Source of the DNA: Geobacter sp.
GTDB taxonomy: Bacteria > Desulfobacterota > Desulfuromonadia > Geobacterales > Pseudopelobacteraceae
Assembly: GCA_009684515.1 (NCBI GenBank)
Contig: WKKS01000002.1
Location: 62,001-126,000, forward strand
Reading direction: 5' to 3'
DNA length: 64,000 nt
Part shown: positions 18,592 through 27,072 of the stretch, in pieces
How the letters are laid out: each line of letters opens with the position of its first letter
Numbering within the stretch: position 1 is the first letter of the stretch
Position numbers and translations under genes: made by a program
The notes under the pieces: model-generated
Told to the model about the DNA's origin: nothing
What the model saw: the letters and a program-made list of their open reading frames with translations, nothing else
Database searches by the model: none

Positions 18592-19806
18592 TCAGATGAA
18601 TTTGTAGGTCATACTGTCGTTGAGAATGACCTGCTCGTAGATCTCGTTATGCGGCTGATAGGTGCAGCGCGGGCACTCGCCGCGTATCTTGATCTTGTCG
18701 TGGATCTTCCAATGCTCCTCGCTTCCCCAGAGGCGGTTGATCTGATTCACATCCTCCAGATTGCTTCCCAGTTCAAGTTTAGCATCGCCCCGCCGGTCAC
18801 AGCAGAGCCCCAGCGTAAAGGCGTCTTTTGAGACATCCTTTCCGACCGGGGGCATGATGACAGCGGTCATGAAGACCGCATAACATTTTTGAAAATGATT
18901 CGAAGAATCAAACTGAGAGTTGAATTTGTGGGTGATACCATAGACGTTAAATGTGTCGTCATCCAGCTCAAGCGTCTTCGTGATCTGTTCGTTGAAAAGC
19001 TTGATTTCCTCAGGCTCGAACTGGATCGAGTGTGTGGGATTACCCACGTTATCCCAGGTTGTCCCGGCAGGCCGGAAGTGGATGTTCTTGCAGCCGATCT
19101 CTTTGGCAAGCTTCGCCGCCTGGTAAATTTCGCCTATATTATCCTTGTAGAGCAGGTATTTGTAGCTGACGCCATAGGCAGGATGCTTGGCACCCAGGCG
19201 ATGATTGTGCCGTCTGGAATAATCGACAAGGGTTGATATGTTATTGATGATTGTATCAAAAGTATTCAGCTCCGGATTGAGCATCTTGAGCTTATTGAGC
19301 GTTTCCGGTGTTCCAGCATCCATGGAAACGCCAACCCAGGTGCAGTGTGAGAGAGAGTCCATGGCCGGATAGATCAGACTGCCGTTGGTAACAACACCGA
19401 CTTCAATATTGTTCGCTATAACCCGATCTATAAATGCTGCGGTGGCCGGATTCAGCAACGGCTCTCCTCCGCCGGCCACGCAAATGGCCTCCACGCCAGG
19501 TTTCCAGATGCTGCTACCTTCACCCCAGCGCGGGAGAAAATCGGCAATACTCATCAAAGCCTGTTCTGAAAGGCTCCCCTTGCGGTGAGTACGCACGAAA
19601 GCGGCGTTGCACCAGGCGCAGCCGAAGTTGCAGGCGTTGGTTGGGTCAACCGTTATTAGAACCGGCGGCGGAATCGGCTTGCCCCTCTTTATCTGTCGCC
19701 AGCGGTGGACATGCGACAGGAGCTTATAGCTGTTAAAGGGGTTCCAGCGTTTTGAAGCAGCCCATTCTTGGGGCGACTGACTGTTGCTGTTTTTTATGTG
19801 GGGCAT
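18592..19806 (-). CDS. Radical SAM protein with C-terminal Cys cluster
   Basis: A 404-residue radical-SAM enzyme. CNFGCAWC has Cys59, 63 and 66, preceded by VDPTNA and followed by VAGGGEP, as in the gene at 5431. The C-terminal part has LGLCCDRRG and ECPRCTYQPHN, ending MTYKFI, like the endings of the two paralogues. I start at ATG 19806, which has AGGAG nine bases upstream; a TTG seven codons earlier overlaps that site and is unlikely. It lies between a methyltransferase and the UDP-sugar dehydrogenase gene. Substrate unknown. Confidence 0.85.
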   Translation of the reverse strand: MPHIKNSNSQSPQEWAASKRWNPFNSYKLLSHVHRWRQIKRGKPIPPPVLITVDPTNACNFGCAWCNAAFVRTHRKGSLSEQALMSIADFLPRWGEGSSIWKPGVEAICVAGGGEPLLNPATAAFIDRVIANNIEVGVVTNGSLIYPAMDSLSHCTWVGVSMDAGTPETLNKLKMLNPELNTFDTIINNISTLVDYSRRHNHRLGAKHPAYGVSYKYLLYKDNIGEIYQAAKLAKEIGCKNIHFRPAGTTWDNVGNPTHSIQFEPEEIKLFNEQITKTLELDDDTFNVYGITHKFNSQFDSSNHFQKCYAVFMTAVIMPPVGKDVSKDAFTLGLCCDRRGDAKLELGSNLEDVNQINRLWGSEEHWKIHDKIKIRGECPRCTYQPHNEIYEQVILNDSMTYKFI

Positions 19807-19832
19807 TTTTAATAACTCCTGTTGCAAAACAC

Positions 19833-20933
19833 TTATAAATGTGAAGCCAAACAGCTGTTGATTTTCTCTTCACGGTTAATCTCATCAAGAATTCCGCCTG
19901 ACTCGCTGGCTTGACTTAACTTCGTTTTCAATGTTTCGTAATCAACCTCATTTATGATCCTGAATCCCAATCTGTTTGCCTCTAGGTTCATCAGCAATAG
20001 CCTTGCAAGATAGTCCAGCTTATTCTCACCCAATGGATCCATCAACCTTGCATATATTTCATCCAACAATATTGGGAATTCTGTCTGGTCATTGTTGATG
20101 AAACGGTAAATAGTTGCGTGCGCCATAAATAGCCTGATCTGTTCATTTTTAGGAGATATTTCCAGAGCTTTTCTGAACATATCGATAGCCTCGATAGGCT
20201 TGGTTCTGAGTCCCATCTCATTCCGTTTTTCCCAGAAATATATCCCATAGTCAAAATAGCCTTGGGCATCGCTTGGCCCCATTTTTTCCGCATGCCAGTA
20301 CCAACTCCATGAGCTCACATCCCTCGGTACGCTATGGACAGCATACTGGTTATTCATCAGCCAGTCATTAACATGAGTGGGTCTGAATCCGTTTATCATC
20401 AAGAATTCATTGTAGTTTTCAAGATGAAAAAGTTCAGGATAGAAGAGCCGGGGCCAGTGATAAGTATAAGTAGAAGGGATACTACAGATGAAATTTCCAC
20501 TCGACTTCAGAACTCTGCGTATTTCTTCGATGGCATGCTGCGGGTTGCAAAAGTGCTCGAAAACTTCAAACGCAAAAACTATGTCAAAGTAATCATCTTC
20601 AAACGGAATCACGTCGGTATCAAGATTTGCCTTTGTTACAGCAAGACCAAAGCGCCTACAATTGCTGATGGCCGAATCCGATACATCCAGACCGTGGACT
20701 TGATTGTCTTTGAAAAGTTGATGTATGAGCCCGCCTTCTCCGCCGACACCGATCTCAAGGACTTTCTTGTTGGTCAGTCCGGAGGGGAAAAACTTGTTGA
20801 TGATTGCCCGCTTCCTGGCAATCGATACTTCGTTGATTTCACCTATCTCGCTCCAGTATTTCCGATAAAATTCTTCGGCGTCACTGCTGATGTCATTTTC
20901 TGAGTTTACTATTGTTTCTATCTTATTGGTCAT
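19833..20933 (-). CDS. SAM-dependent methyltransferase with C-terminal helical (TPR-like) region
   Basis: A protein of about 366 residues. The methyltransferase part has VLEIGVGGEGGLI, VHGLDVSDSAI, IPFEDDYFDIVFAFEVFEHF and RRVLKSSGNFICSIPS. The last 130 residues are helical with a TPR-like unit (EAIDMFRKALEISPKNEQIRLFMAHA). I start at ATG 20933 with a GAAAGAAG site; the alternative ATG at 20975 overlaps the upstream stop by ATGA, adds 14 residues and cannot be excluded. It follows the TPR-methyltransferase gene and precedes a radical-SAM gene. Confidence 0.75.
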   Translation of the reverse strand: MTNKIETIVNSENDISSDAEEFYRKYWSEIGEINEVSIARKRAIINKFFPSGLTNKKVLEIGVGGEGGLIHQLFKDNQVHGLDVSDSAISNCRRFGLAVTKANLDTDVIPFEDDYFDIVFAFEVFEHFCNPQHAIEEIRRVLKSSGNFICSIPSTYTYHWPRLFYPELFHLENYNEFLMINGFRPTHVNDWLMNNQYAVHSVPRDVSSWSWYWHAEKMGPSDAQGYFDYGIYFWEKRNEMGLRTKPIEAIDMFRKALEISPKNEQIRLFMAHATIYRFINNDQTEFPILLDEIYARLMDPLGENKLDYLARLLLMNLEANRLGFRIINEVDYETLKTKLSQASESGGILDEINREEKINSCLASHL

Positions 20934-20971
20934 AATGACTTCTTTCAAGTTAATGTGTAGGGTCCCATGAC

Positions 20972-22108
20972 TCATGGAATTATTTTCAACAACCCTTTTA
21001 TTAGGTTTTCGTCGGCCGGCCCGACACTGCATACCATCCGGCGCTGATCAAAACTTTCCGGGCAGCGGAGCGACAGATAATAGCGGAGGATGTCATCGTA
21101 GTTATCGGAGAGTACCGTTGAGGCTGCGTCAAGATTGGTGACCACACCCAGCCCGGATGGCTTGGTCGGTATAGTCATGATTTTAAGATCCGGCCTGAAA
21201 GTCTTCAGGCAGGGTATAATCCGCCAGACATCGCCGGTCCAGAAACCGGTGCAGCGGTCCCGTTCCGCCACTATCGGGGCAATCGGCAGACAGTCGTGAA
21301 TCAGTATTACGGAATCCTTCTGGGCGTAGCGTTCCAGATTGATGAAATCTTTCAAGGCCTGCTCAAAGAGGTGCAGGCCATCTATAAAGCCCAGATCAAA
21401 GGTATCCTGCGCCATTACTTCGCGCAGATCATATTTTCCAAAGAAGTCGTCACTGGTAAGCGGAAATAGTGTCGCCGGACCGTGTGGGCAAACATAGTCA
21501 AGCTTATCCCAGAAGCCCTGATACGGGTCTACTCCAATTGCCGTCGTTTCAGGACCGGCCAGGGCCAGCGACCGTCCATGCCCCAGGCCGATCTCTATAT
21601 ACCTGGCAGGCTTGAGCCATTCATGGAAACGTTGCAACCAGGCGTAGTAATCGTCACCCGGCATTTCCTTTTCAACGGCTAAAACATGGAGGCCCTCTTG
21701 GGCAACACCGGAGTCCGGAGCAAGTTCCTGAATCCGGTCATAAGCAGCACACGCACCGGAATAATCAGCTAAGGCGGTCAGCGCTCTGGCTTGAAGAAAG
21801 TAATGAAAGGCGACTTCCGGTTTCAGTGATATTGCGGCATGTACAGCCTCGGCGGCCGACAGGTACTGACCTCGATGATACTGAATCAATCCGTGAAAAA
21901 AAAGAACCAGTGCCGGCTCAGGCTGAGCTTCAAGCACACGACGCCAGAGAGTCTCCACCTCCGGTTTGTATCCGAGTTTCTCATAAAAGCAAAGTGCCTC
22001 AAAGGCTTGTTCGTACCCGTTCAGCGCCGCGGAATAATCACCCTCAACCTGAAATGCCATTGAACGGAGCAACTGATTCTCCAGTTTTGCAAGCATATCT
22101 TTTATCAT
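20972..22108 (-). CDS. TPR plus class I methyltransferase fusion
   Basis: A 378-residue protein. Residues 1-150 are tetratricopeptide-like (AMAFQVEGDYSAALNGYEQA-type helices, ALVLFFHGLIQYHRGQYLSA). The C-terminal half is a class I methyltransferase with YIEIGLGHGRSLA, AIGVDPYQGF, FDLGFIDGLHLFEQALKDF and SVILIHDCLPI, resembling the Methyltransf_24 type. I start at ATG 22108, after GGGGA and just past the upstream TAG; TTG 22123 is inside the upstream gene. The TPRs may dock the enzyme onto a protein partner or acceptor. Confidence 0.8.
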   Translation of the reverse strand: MIKDMLAKLENQLLRSMAFQVEGDYSAALNGYEQAFEALCFYEKLGYKPEVETLWRRVLEAQPEPALVLFFHGLIQYHRGQYLSAAEAVHAAISLKPEVAFHYFLQARALTALADYSGACAAYDRIQELAPDSGVAQEGLHVLAVEKEMPGDDYYAWLQRFHEWLKPARYIEIGLGHGRSLALAGPETTAIGVDPYQGFWDKLDYVCPHGPATLFPLTSDDFFGKYDLREVMAQDTFDLGFIDGLHLFEQALKDFINLERYAQKDSVILIHDCLPIAPIVAERDRCTGFWTGDVWRIIPCLKTFRPDLKIMTIPTKPSGLGVVTNLDAASTVLSDNYDDILRYYLSLRCPESFDQRRMVCSVGPADENLIKGLLKIIP

Positions 22109-22112
22109 GGAT

Positions 22113-24077
22113 CTATTCCCCAATTTGCTGCGCAGATGCAGCGTTTTTGCAGGCTAATATGTCAACAAACCTGCGCAATAAAGCAATTTCACCATCATTG
22201 TGACAGCACAGTGCCAAATTTTCTATCCATTTTCTGGCATCATCAAATTGCCCTTCAACAGCCAGATTTTGAGCCTGATTCGTGGCATACTTGACAAACC
22301 CGCTTTTCAGAAGCTCTGGCCTGTTTTCACGTCCGGTTATTCCACGCCATTTATTCATGAACAGCATGCGGTTGCGCAGCAGAATTTCACCCGCTGTTTC
22401 AGCTTTTTCATAGAAGTTTATTTCCCGAAGCGCCCTGATGCTGCCACTCCAGTGGTGGTCATAGGCAACCGTAGGCACAATGTAATTTTTCAGACCTGCC
22501 CGTTTGATCTGCAGCCCCAAGTCCCACTCTTCAAAATAGCAGGGGGTAAATGCGTTCTCGAAACGGATGACTTTTTGATTGAAGTGCTGGATTTTTATGG
22601 CAAAAAAGAATCCGGAAACAGCATCGACCTCTACCGGTTGGTTAAAAGTCCCTTTATCGAAATAGGTGTAGTCCCTCGCCATGGCAAATTCAAAAAAGCT
22701 CCCTTGCGGTCCGACGCAGCCTGCATCAGGAAGCGAAAGCAGAGCCGCTTCAACCGTATCGATGGCTGATTGTTCGACATGCAGATCAGCATTCAGGATA
22801 AAAACCGTCGGAGTCACGGCAATCTCCAGTCCCAGATTCCAGGCCCGGGCCACCCCGATATTCTGTTTCATAACGGCATAGCGGGTTATGCGGGGATGCC
22901 CTTTCAGGTGATCGGCCACCTCTTGTCCGTTAAAGACGACAATCACTTCACCTTCAATTTCCTCCAGATCGCGAAGCAGGGTGAGTATATTGTATTCGCT
23001 GGCAGGCGACATATCCAGCACAGGAATAACGAAACTCCTTCGAGAACTGCTTATGCAAATGCTTGAAGGAATACCGGCGTCAATGGCAGGCACCCCTGCC
23101 AATGAGCGCTGCCTCAGTTCAGCCGCAGAGAAAGTGTCCGGCTTCCCGCCCAGCGCGACCGCCAGCAGATCCTCCACGCGATGGTCATAGGTATGGGCGT
23201 TGTGCGCCAGACGCTGACCCCGCGCGGCAATCTGTTCGCGAAGAGCTTCGTTGTCCAGATAAAAACTGGCTGTTTCACACAGGGTGCTATCGCGATAAAC
23301 GGCGTAGTCCTCGCCATCCCTGAACAGCTCGTCCTGGCCGCTGTTCCGGGCGATATCGGTCAAAAGCAGCGTCCCGGTCGACATAACCTCAAAGACACGC
23401 ATGTTCAAGTCGTTTCTCACCGCCTCATTGAAAACGATCTGGGATCGGGAGAAGAGCCGGACCATGTCGTCCCAGAAACAGCGCTCATAATGCACTGGAA
23501 TCTGGCTGGCCAGCTTTGTAAGAAGGTTCTCGCGGCGTGAACCGGGCATGACACCGCCGACGAAACCGACCGGATAGTCTTTGGGTTCTTCATGGCGACG
23601 GTGTATCTCCGGGTCACATCCCAGCGGCAGCCAATAGGTTTGCATGCCCAGCTTCCGAAAATCATCGAGATATTCCCGCTGGGCGATGAAAACCATATCA
23701 AACTGCTTGGCCCATTCCAGATGCATTGGCAGATTAAGGTGGCTGTCAATGAGGTAGCAGACTTTGGGGCAGGGCAAGGCATGAAGGTTCAACGGGAGGT
23801 AACCGTTCACTGACTCTATCCATATGTACAAATCAGGAAGGTCGGCCGGGGCGGTCCCGGCAACAAGCTGCTCCATGTCCGGATTTCCGCCGGTGGATAC
23901 ATCCTGTTCGTTGAGCGGAAGATTCATATTCTGCAGCTGCCATTTTTCAATCAATTCATGCGGCAGGGGCGGGCCGATTGTTGTAGTACGGCAGCATTTC
24001 CTGAGAGATCTTTCAAAGTAAACAGCTGTGGTAACCGGATAGGCGACGAAAGCCAGCCAGACATGCAGATTATTCAT
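22113..24077 (-). CDS. Bifunctional glycosyltransferase fusion (CgeB/GT4-like plus GT2)
   Basis: A 654-residue fusion. The N-terminal part (about 1-320) resembles CgeB/GT4-type transferases: CYLIDSHLN, MVFIAQREYLDDF, VGFVGGVMPGSRRE and the donor-site segment NMRVFEVMSTGTLLLTD. The C-terminal part (about 350-590) is a GT2 transferase: SFVIPVLDMS, VIVVFNGQEV, NIGVARAWNLGLEIA, LNADLHV and a late ECDLG-like FEEWDLGLQIKRAG. A helical tail follows. A fusion of two transferases suggests that consecutive sugars are added by one protein. It sits in the operon between two methyltransferase genes. Confidence 0.8.
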   Translation of the reverse strand: MNNLHVWLAFVAYPVTTAVYFERSLRKCCRTTTIGPPLPHELIEKWQLQNMNLPLNEQDVSTGGNPDMEQLVAGTAPADLPDLYIWIESVNGYLPLNLHALPCPKVCYLIDSHLNLPMHLEWAKQFDMVFIAQREYLDDFRKLGMQTYWLPLGCDPEIHRRHEEPKDYPVGFVGGVMPGSRRENLLTKLASQIPVHYERCFWDDMVRLFSRSQIVFNEAVRNDLNMRVFEVMSTGTLLLTDIARNSGQDELFRDGEDYAVYRDSTLCETASFYLDNEALREQIAARGQRLAHNAHTYDHRVEDLLAVALGGKPDTFSAAELRQRSLAGVPAIDAGIPSSICISSSRRSFVIPVLDMSPASEYNILTLLRDLEEIEGEVIVVFNGQEVADHLKGHPRITRYAVMKQNIGVARAWNLGLEIAVTPTVFILNADLHVEQSAIDTVEAALLSLPDAGCVGPQGSFFEFAMARDYTYFDKGTFNQPVEVDAVSGFFFAIKIQHFNQKVIRFENAFTPCYFEEWDLGLQIKRAGLKNYIVPTVAYDHHWSGSIRALREINFYEKAETAGEILLRNRMLFMNKWRGITGRENRPELLKSGFVKYATNQAQNLAVEGQFDDARKWIENLALCCHNDGEIALLRRFVDILACKNAASAQQIGE

Positions 24078-24114
24078 TAGTTAGGTCCTTGCAGCATACT
24101 AGCTGTTTTTGGAT

Positions 24115-24738
24115 TCAAGGCTTGGAACAGACAAAGCTCCAATACTCATCAGAGCCCATTGGTACTGGAAACGTGTAGCGCCCCTCGTGTCGTATAGTAA
24201 GACCGCAACGTTCAATCAACGAGGTCCAGCTTCCGTGCCCAAAAACGCTGTAATGGTTCGGGTTGGTTTCATGATGACATGTTGTTTCCGGGGCGGGGAC
24301 TTCCAGGTATAGCGTTCCTCCCGGTGCAAGCACACGGGTAAACTCCGTCAGGGTAAAATAAGGGAATATGCTGTGTTCGATAACGTGCCTGGCCCAGACA
24401 AAATCAAAGTATCCATCCGGGAAGTCAAGAAAGGACTGATCCATTTTGCGTACATCATGCCCTTTTTCTCTGCAGATCCGGACATCTTCATCGTTAAGAG
24501 TCAAGCCGATGGCAGACAGATATCCCCTCTCTCGCAAATAATCCAACGCAGGTCCCTGGCCGCATCCAATGTCCAAAATTCTGGCTTCTGACTTGACTCC
24601 AAACTGAGTCAAAATGCATTCCAGAACCTGGGCAGTGATGATAGTGTGCTGGGGCATCGGCGCTTCCGGATAGGTTTCGCCTTCAATTTTGTTTATAAAA
24701 GAAACCAAACGGGCAAGCTGGTCAGATTTTATCTCCAT
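24115..24738 (-). CDS. Class I SAM-dependent methyltransferase
   Basis: A 207-residue methyltransferase: ARILDIGCGQGPALDYL (motif I), IGLTLNDEDVRIC, FPDGYFDFVWARHVIEHS, RVLAPGGTLYLEVPAP. This is the usual short Methyltransf_11/23 type. AGGAGG lies about a dozen bases before the ATG. A 33-base gap separates it from the upstream GT4 gene. The acceptor is unknown. Confidence 0.8.
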   Translation of the reverse strand: MEIKSDQLARLVSFINKIEGETYPEAPMPQHTIITAQVLECILTQFGVKSEARILDIGCGQGPALDYLRERGYLSAIGLTLNDEDVRICREKGHDVRKMDQSFLDFPDGYFDFVWARHVIEHSIFPYFTLTEFTRVLAPGGTLYLEVPAPETTCHHETNPNHYSVFGHGSWTSLIERCGLTIRHEGRYTFPVPMGSDEYWSFVCSKP

Positions 24739-24771
24739 GGGAAAGCAGGCCTCCTGTGCAAATATTTCGGT

Positions 24772-25842
24772 TCAGGCGCCATATTGAGCGGCAGAACTGA
24801 CTGCAACTGCTTCACCGGCGAGTCTCATCGCGATCTGGTGAAATTCCCGTGCGGCCTTGTCCCATGCCAACCCTTTCATGTCATCCGCTGCCACCTGCCC
24901 CTTTTGGGCGCACGCACTCCGGTATTGGTAGGCGGATTCCAACTGTTCGATAATCTCCTCCACCGAAGCTTCGTGCCAGATGGCGGAGGGGTGGTCTGTT
25001 GCGTCCTTGACCAGCAAAGGCGAATAGTTCGAAAGCGCGAAAGCGTTTTGCCCGGTAATGACGTCGGCATGACCGGTGGCATCGCTGGCAACCACTGTGC
25101 GACCGCAGGCCATGTATTCGCACATGACCATGTTGTTGCCACCTTCGCACCGGTTTGGAAACAGGCCGATATCGGTCTGTTGGTAAATCTGCCGGATCAG
25201 GCTGTTGTCGATCAATGGCGCCAGATAGACCCGCTCCGGTGGGATTCCGTTTTCGTGGAGTGTGCGCTGCAGAATGGTTATGCAATCCTCGTCTGAAGGA
25301 TTAAAAGCTATGTGGGGGGATTGACACATTGTTGCTAGAGAAAAGGGCCACTGGTTAATCCAGGAGCAAGCCAGATAGGCATCCTGATGGCGCTGCATGA
25401 ATACTCGCATGGCGGCAATCACCAAGTCCTGTCCTTTGCGGTACTCAAATTTGCCGCCTGAGAACACTATAAAACGACCGTCATCCTGACGGTGCGGTAC
25501 GGAGTAAAAATTGGAAGGGTCAATGCCCTGGAGGATTGTTGATGTGTTGCGGACTCCGCCGATTCTCAACTGGTACTCGCACCAGGATGAACCGGCCACG
25601 ATAAAATCCCATTCCTTTGCAGCGCGGCGTGTGTGGCGCAACACCTCGATATCGTTCTCGAAAAAACAGTAGCCAATGTTGATCCGATTCCAGTCGGCCG
25701 GATTCATCGGACGGAAATCGTGGCCACTGATACAGTGCAGCGTGACTCCTTCAACCGGCGGGAGCCTGGCAATTTCTCTCGTCAAATACTCTCCGGCGAT
25801 CCCCCAGCCGTGAGCTCTGCCGCTGGGCATAGAGACCCTCAT
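24772..25842 (-). CDS. Glycosyltransferase family 4
   Basis: A 356-residue GT-B transferase. The N-terminus has the glycine-rich acceptor side (RVSMPSGRAHGWGIAGEYL), the middle has RFIVFSGGKFEYRKGQDLVIAAM, and the C-terminal donor-binding EX7E motif is in CEGGNNMVMCEYMACGRTVVASD. These are the marks of retaining GT4 enzymes that transfer a sugar from a nucleotide donor. The stop of the upstream TPR gene is only two bases before this ATG, with GGAG in range. Its sugar is unknown. Confidence 0.85.
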   Translation of the reverse strand: MRVSMPSGRAHGWGIAGEYLTREIARLPPVEGVTLHCISGHDFRPMNPADWNRINIGYCFFENDIEVLRHTRRAAKEWDFIVAGSSWCEYQLRIGGVRNTSTILQGIDPSNFYSVPHRQDDGRFIVFSGGKFEYRKGQDLVIAAMRVFMQRHQDAYLACSWINQWPFSLATMCQSPHIAFNPSDEDCITILQRTLHENGIPPERVYLAPLIDNSLIRQIYQQTDIGLFPNRCEGGNNMVMCEYMACGRTVVASDATGHADVITGQNAFALSNYSPLLVKDATDHPSAIWHEASVEEIIEQLESAYQYRSACAQKGQVAADDMKGLAWDKAAREFHQIAMRLAGEAVAVSSAAQYGA

Positions 25843-25844
25843 CC

Positions 25845-27002
25845 TTAGACTCCGGCCTTACCGGCAGCTTCCATCTCCTTTATAGCCGTTTGTGCATCGC
25901 GATCCCATGGCTGCAAGGTAAGAATCCGCTCCAGGAAGAAGCGCGCATCGGACTCTTTGCCTAAAGTATTGCAGATAGACGCTATCGCCTTGAGAATTTC
26001 TATATCCTGAGGCGCCTTGGCCTGAAGACGAACGTAGATGCCCAATGCCTCTTCGAATTCGTAGAACTCCACATAAAGCAGATCGGCCAGGTTTTTCTGG
26101 AATATTTTGTTGGCGGGCTGAAGCCGCGCCGCTTCCTCGTGATGGTGTCGCGATTTTTGAAGTTCGCCTTTTTTCTGATAGAGAACACCCAGATCGTTTT
26201 GGGCAGCAGCATGTCCGGAGTCCAGTCCGATCACCTTTTCCAGCTGGCTGATGGCATCATCCGATTTGCCTGTATTTGCAAGCTGCAGGGCTTCCCGGTA
26301 AAGTTCTTCCGCACTACGTGCCGGTTCTGTCGCCTGCGATGCGAAAGTACTCTGCACCGGAGCGGTATATACCGCAGCTTTGGGCGCCGCTTCAGGTTCA
26401 GAGACGCGAAACAGCTCCTTGAATGCAGGGGCCGGAGAAACGCGCTCGGGCTGTTCAAGCTTTCGTACCGGGGAAGCGGCCTGCGGCGCATTCTGTACCG
26501 GCTCAGGCAGGGCGGCCGGCTGCAGTTGACGCAGAGCCATCTGCGCATCCTGATTTGAGGTGTCGAGCTGTAATGTGCGGGTAAAATACTGGCGAGCCTG
26601 TTCACGCCTTCCGATCTGCAGGCTGATGGTGCCAAGCGCGTTCAGCGCTTCAAGGTCAAATGGGTTGTCCTTCAGAATATCCAGATATGTGTTAATTGCG
26701 TCTCCGGTCCACTCCAACTCCACAAAATAAAAATCTGCCAGGTTTTTTCGGTAGACGATATTGGCCGGATCCAGCTTGTGAGCCTTTTCGTAATGGGCCA
26801 ATGCCTTGAGGGAATTGCCGGTTTGATAATACATCACCGCCAGATCGTTGTGCGCTTTGGCAAAATCGGGATAAATCTTTAAAAAATCCTTCAAATGTCT
26901 GAGCCCCTCATCGAGTTCAACTTCACGGACCTCTGCCAGAATCCGCTCATAGGTTGCGGCCCCCTCGATAAGAATCAGATTCTGATTGGCTGTTTGTTGC
27001 AT
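25845..27002 (-). CDS. TPR protein with two TPR blocks joined by a Pro/Ala linker
   Basis: A 385-residue soluble protein without a signal peptide. Two tetratricopeptide blocks (about 40-165 and 225-380) are alike in order and wording: AKAHNDLAVMYYQTGN...IVYRKNLADFYFVELEW against AAAQNDLGVLYQKKGE...KIFQKNLADLLYVEFYEF. They are joined by a linker rich in Pro, Ala and Glu (about 165-225). The repetition suggests internal duplication. TPRs usually bind other proteins, so this may be a scaffold for the glycan enzymes or a chaperone for the acceptor. A GAGGA site precedes the ATG. Confidence 0.8.
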   Translation of the reverse strand: MQQTANQNLILIEGAATYERILAEVREVELDEGLRHLKDFLKIYPDFAKAHNDLAVMYYQTGNSLKALAHYEKAHKLDPANIVYRKNLADFYFVELEWTGDAINTYLDILKDNPFDLEALNALGTISLQIGRREQARQYFTRTLQLDTSNQDAQMALRQLQPAALPEPVQNAPQAASPVRKLEQPERVSPAPAFKELFRVSEPEAAPKAAVYTAPVQSTFASQATEPARSAEELYREALQLANTGKSDDAISQLEKVIGLDSGHAAAQNDLGVLYQKKGELQKSRHHHEEAARLQPANKIFQKNLADLLYVEFYEFEEALGIYVRLQAKAPQDIEILKAIASICNTLGKESDARFFLERILTLQPWDRDAQTAIKEMEAAGKAGV

Positions 27003-27072
27003 AAATCCTCGCAGTAAAGTTTAGTATATATCTATCTGTAATTAGATGCTTACGGCATTCGTAACGACAGTT

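Noticed and set aside
20934-20975. ATG 20975 as start of the methyltransferase at 19833
   Set aside because: The ATGA overlap is attractive, but no Shine-Dalgarno lies before it while GAAAGAAG precedes ATG 20933; it remains a possible alternative.
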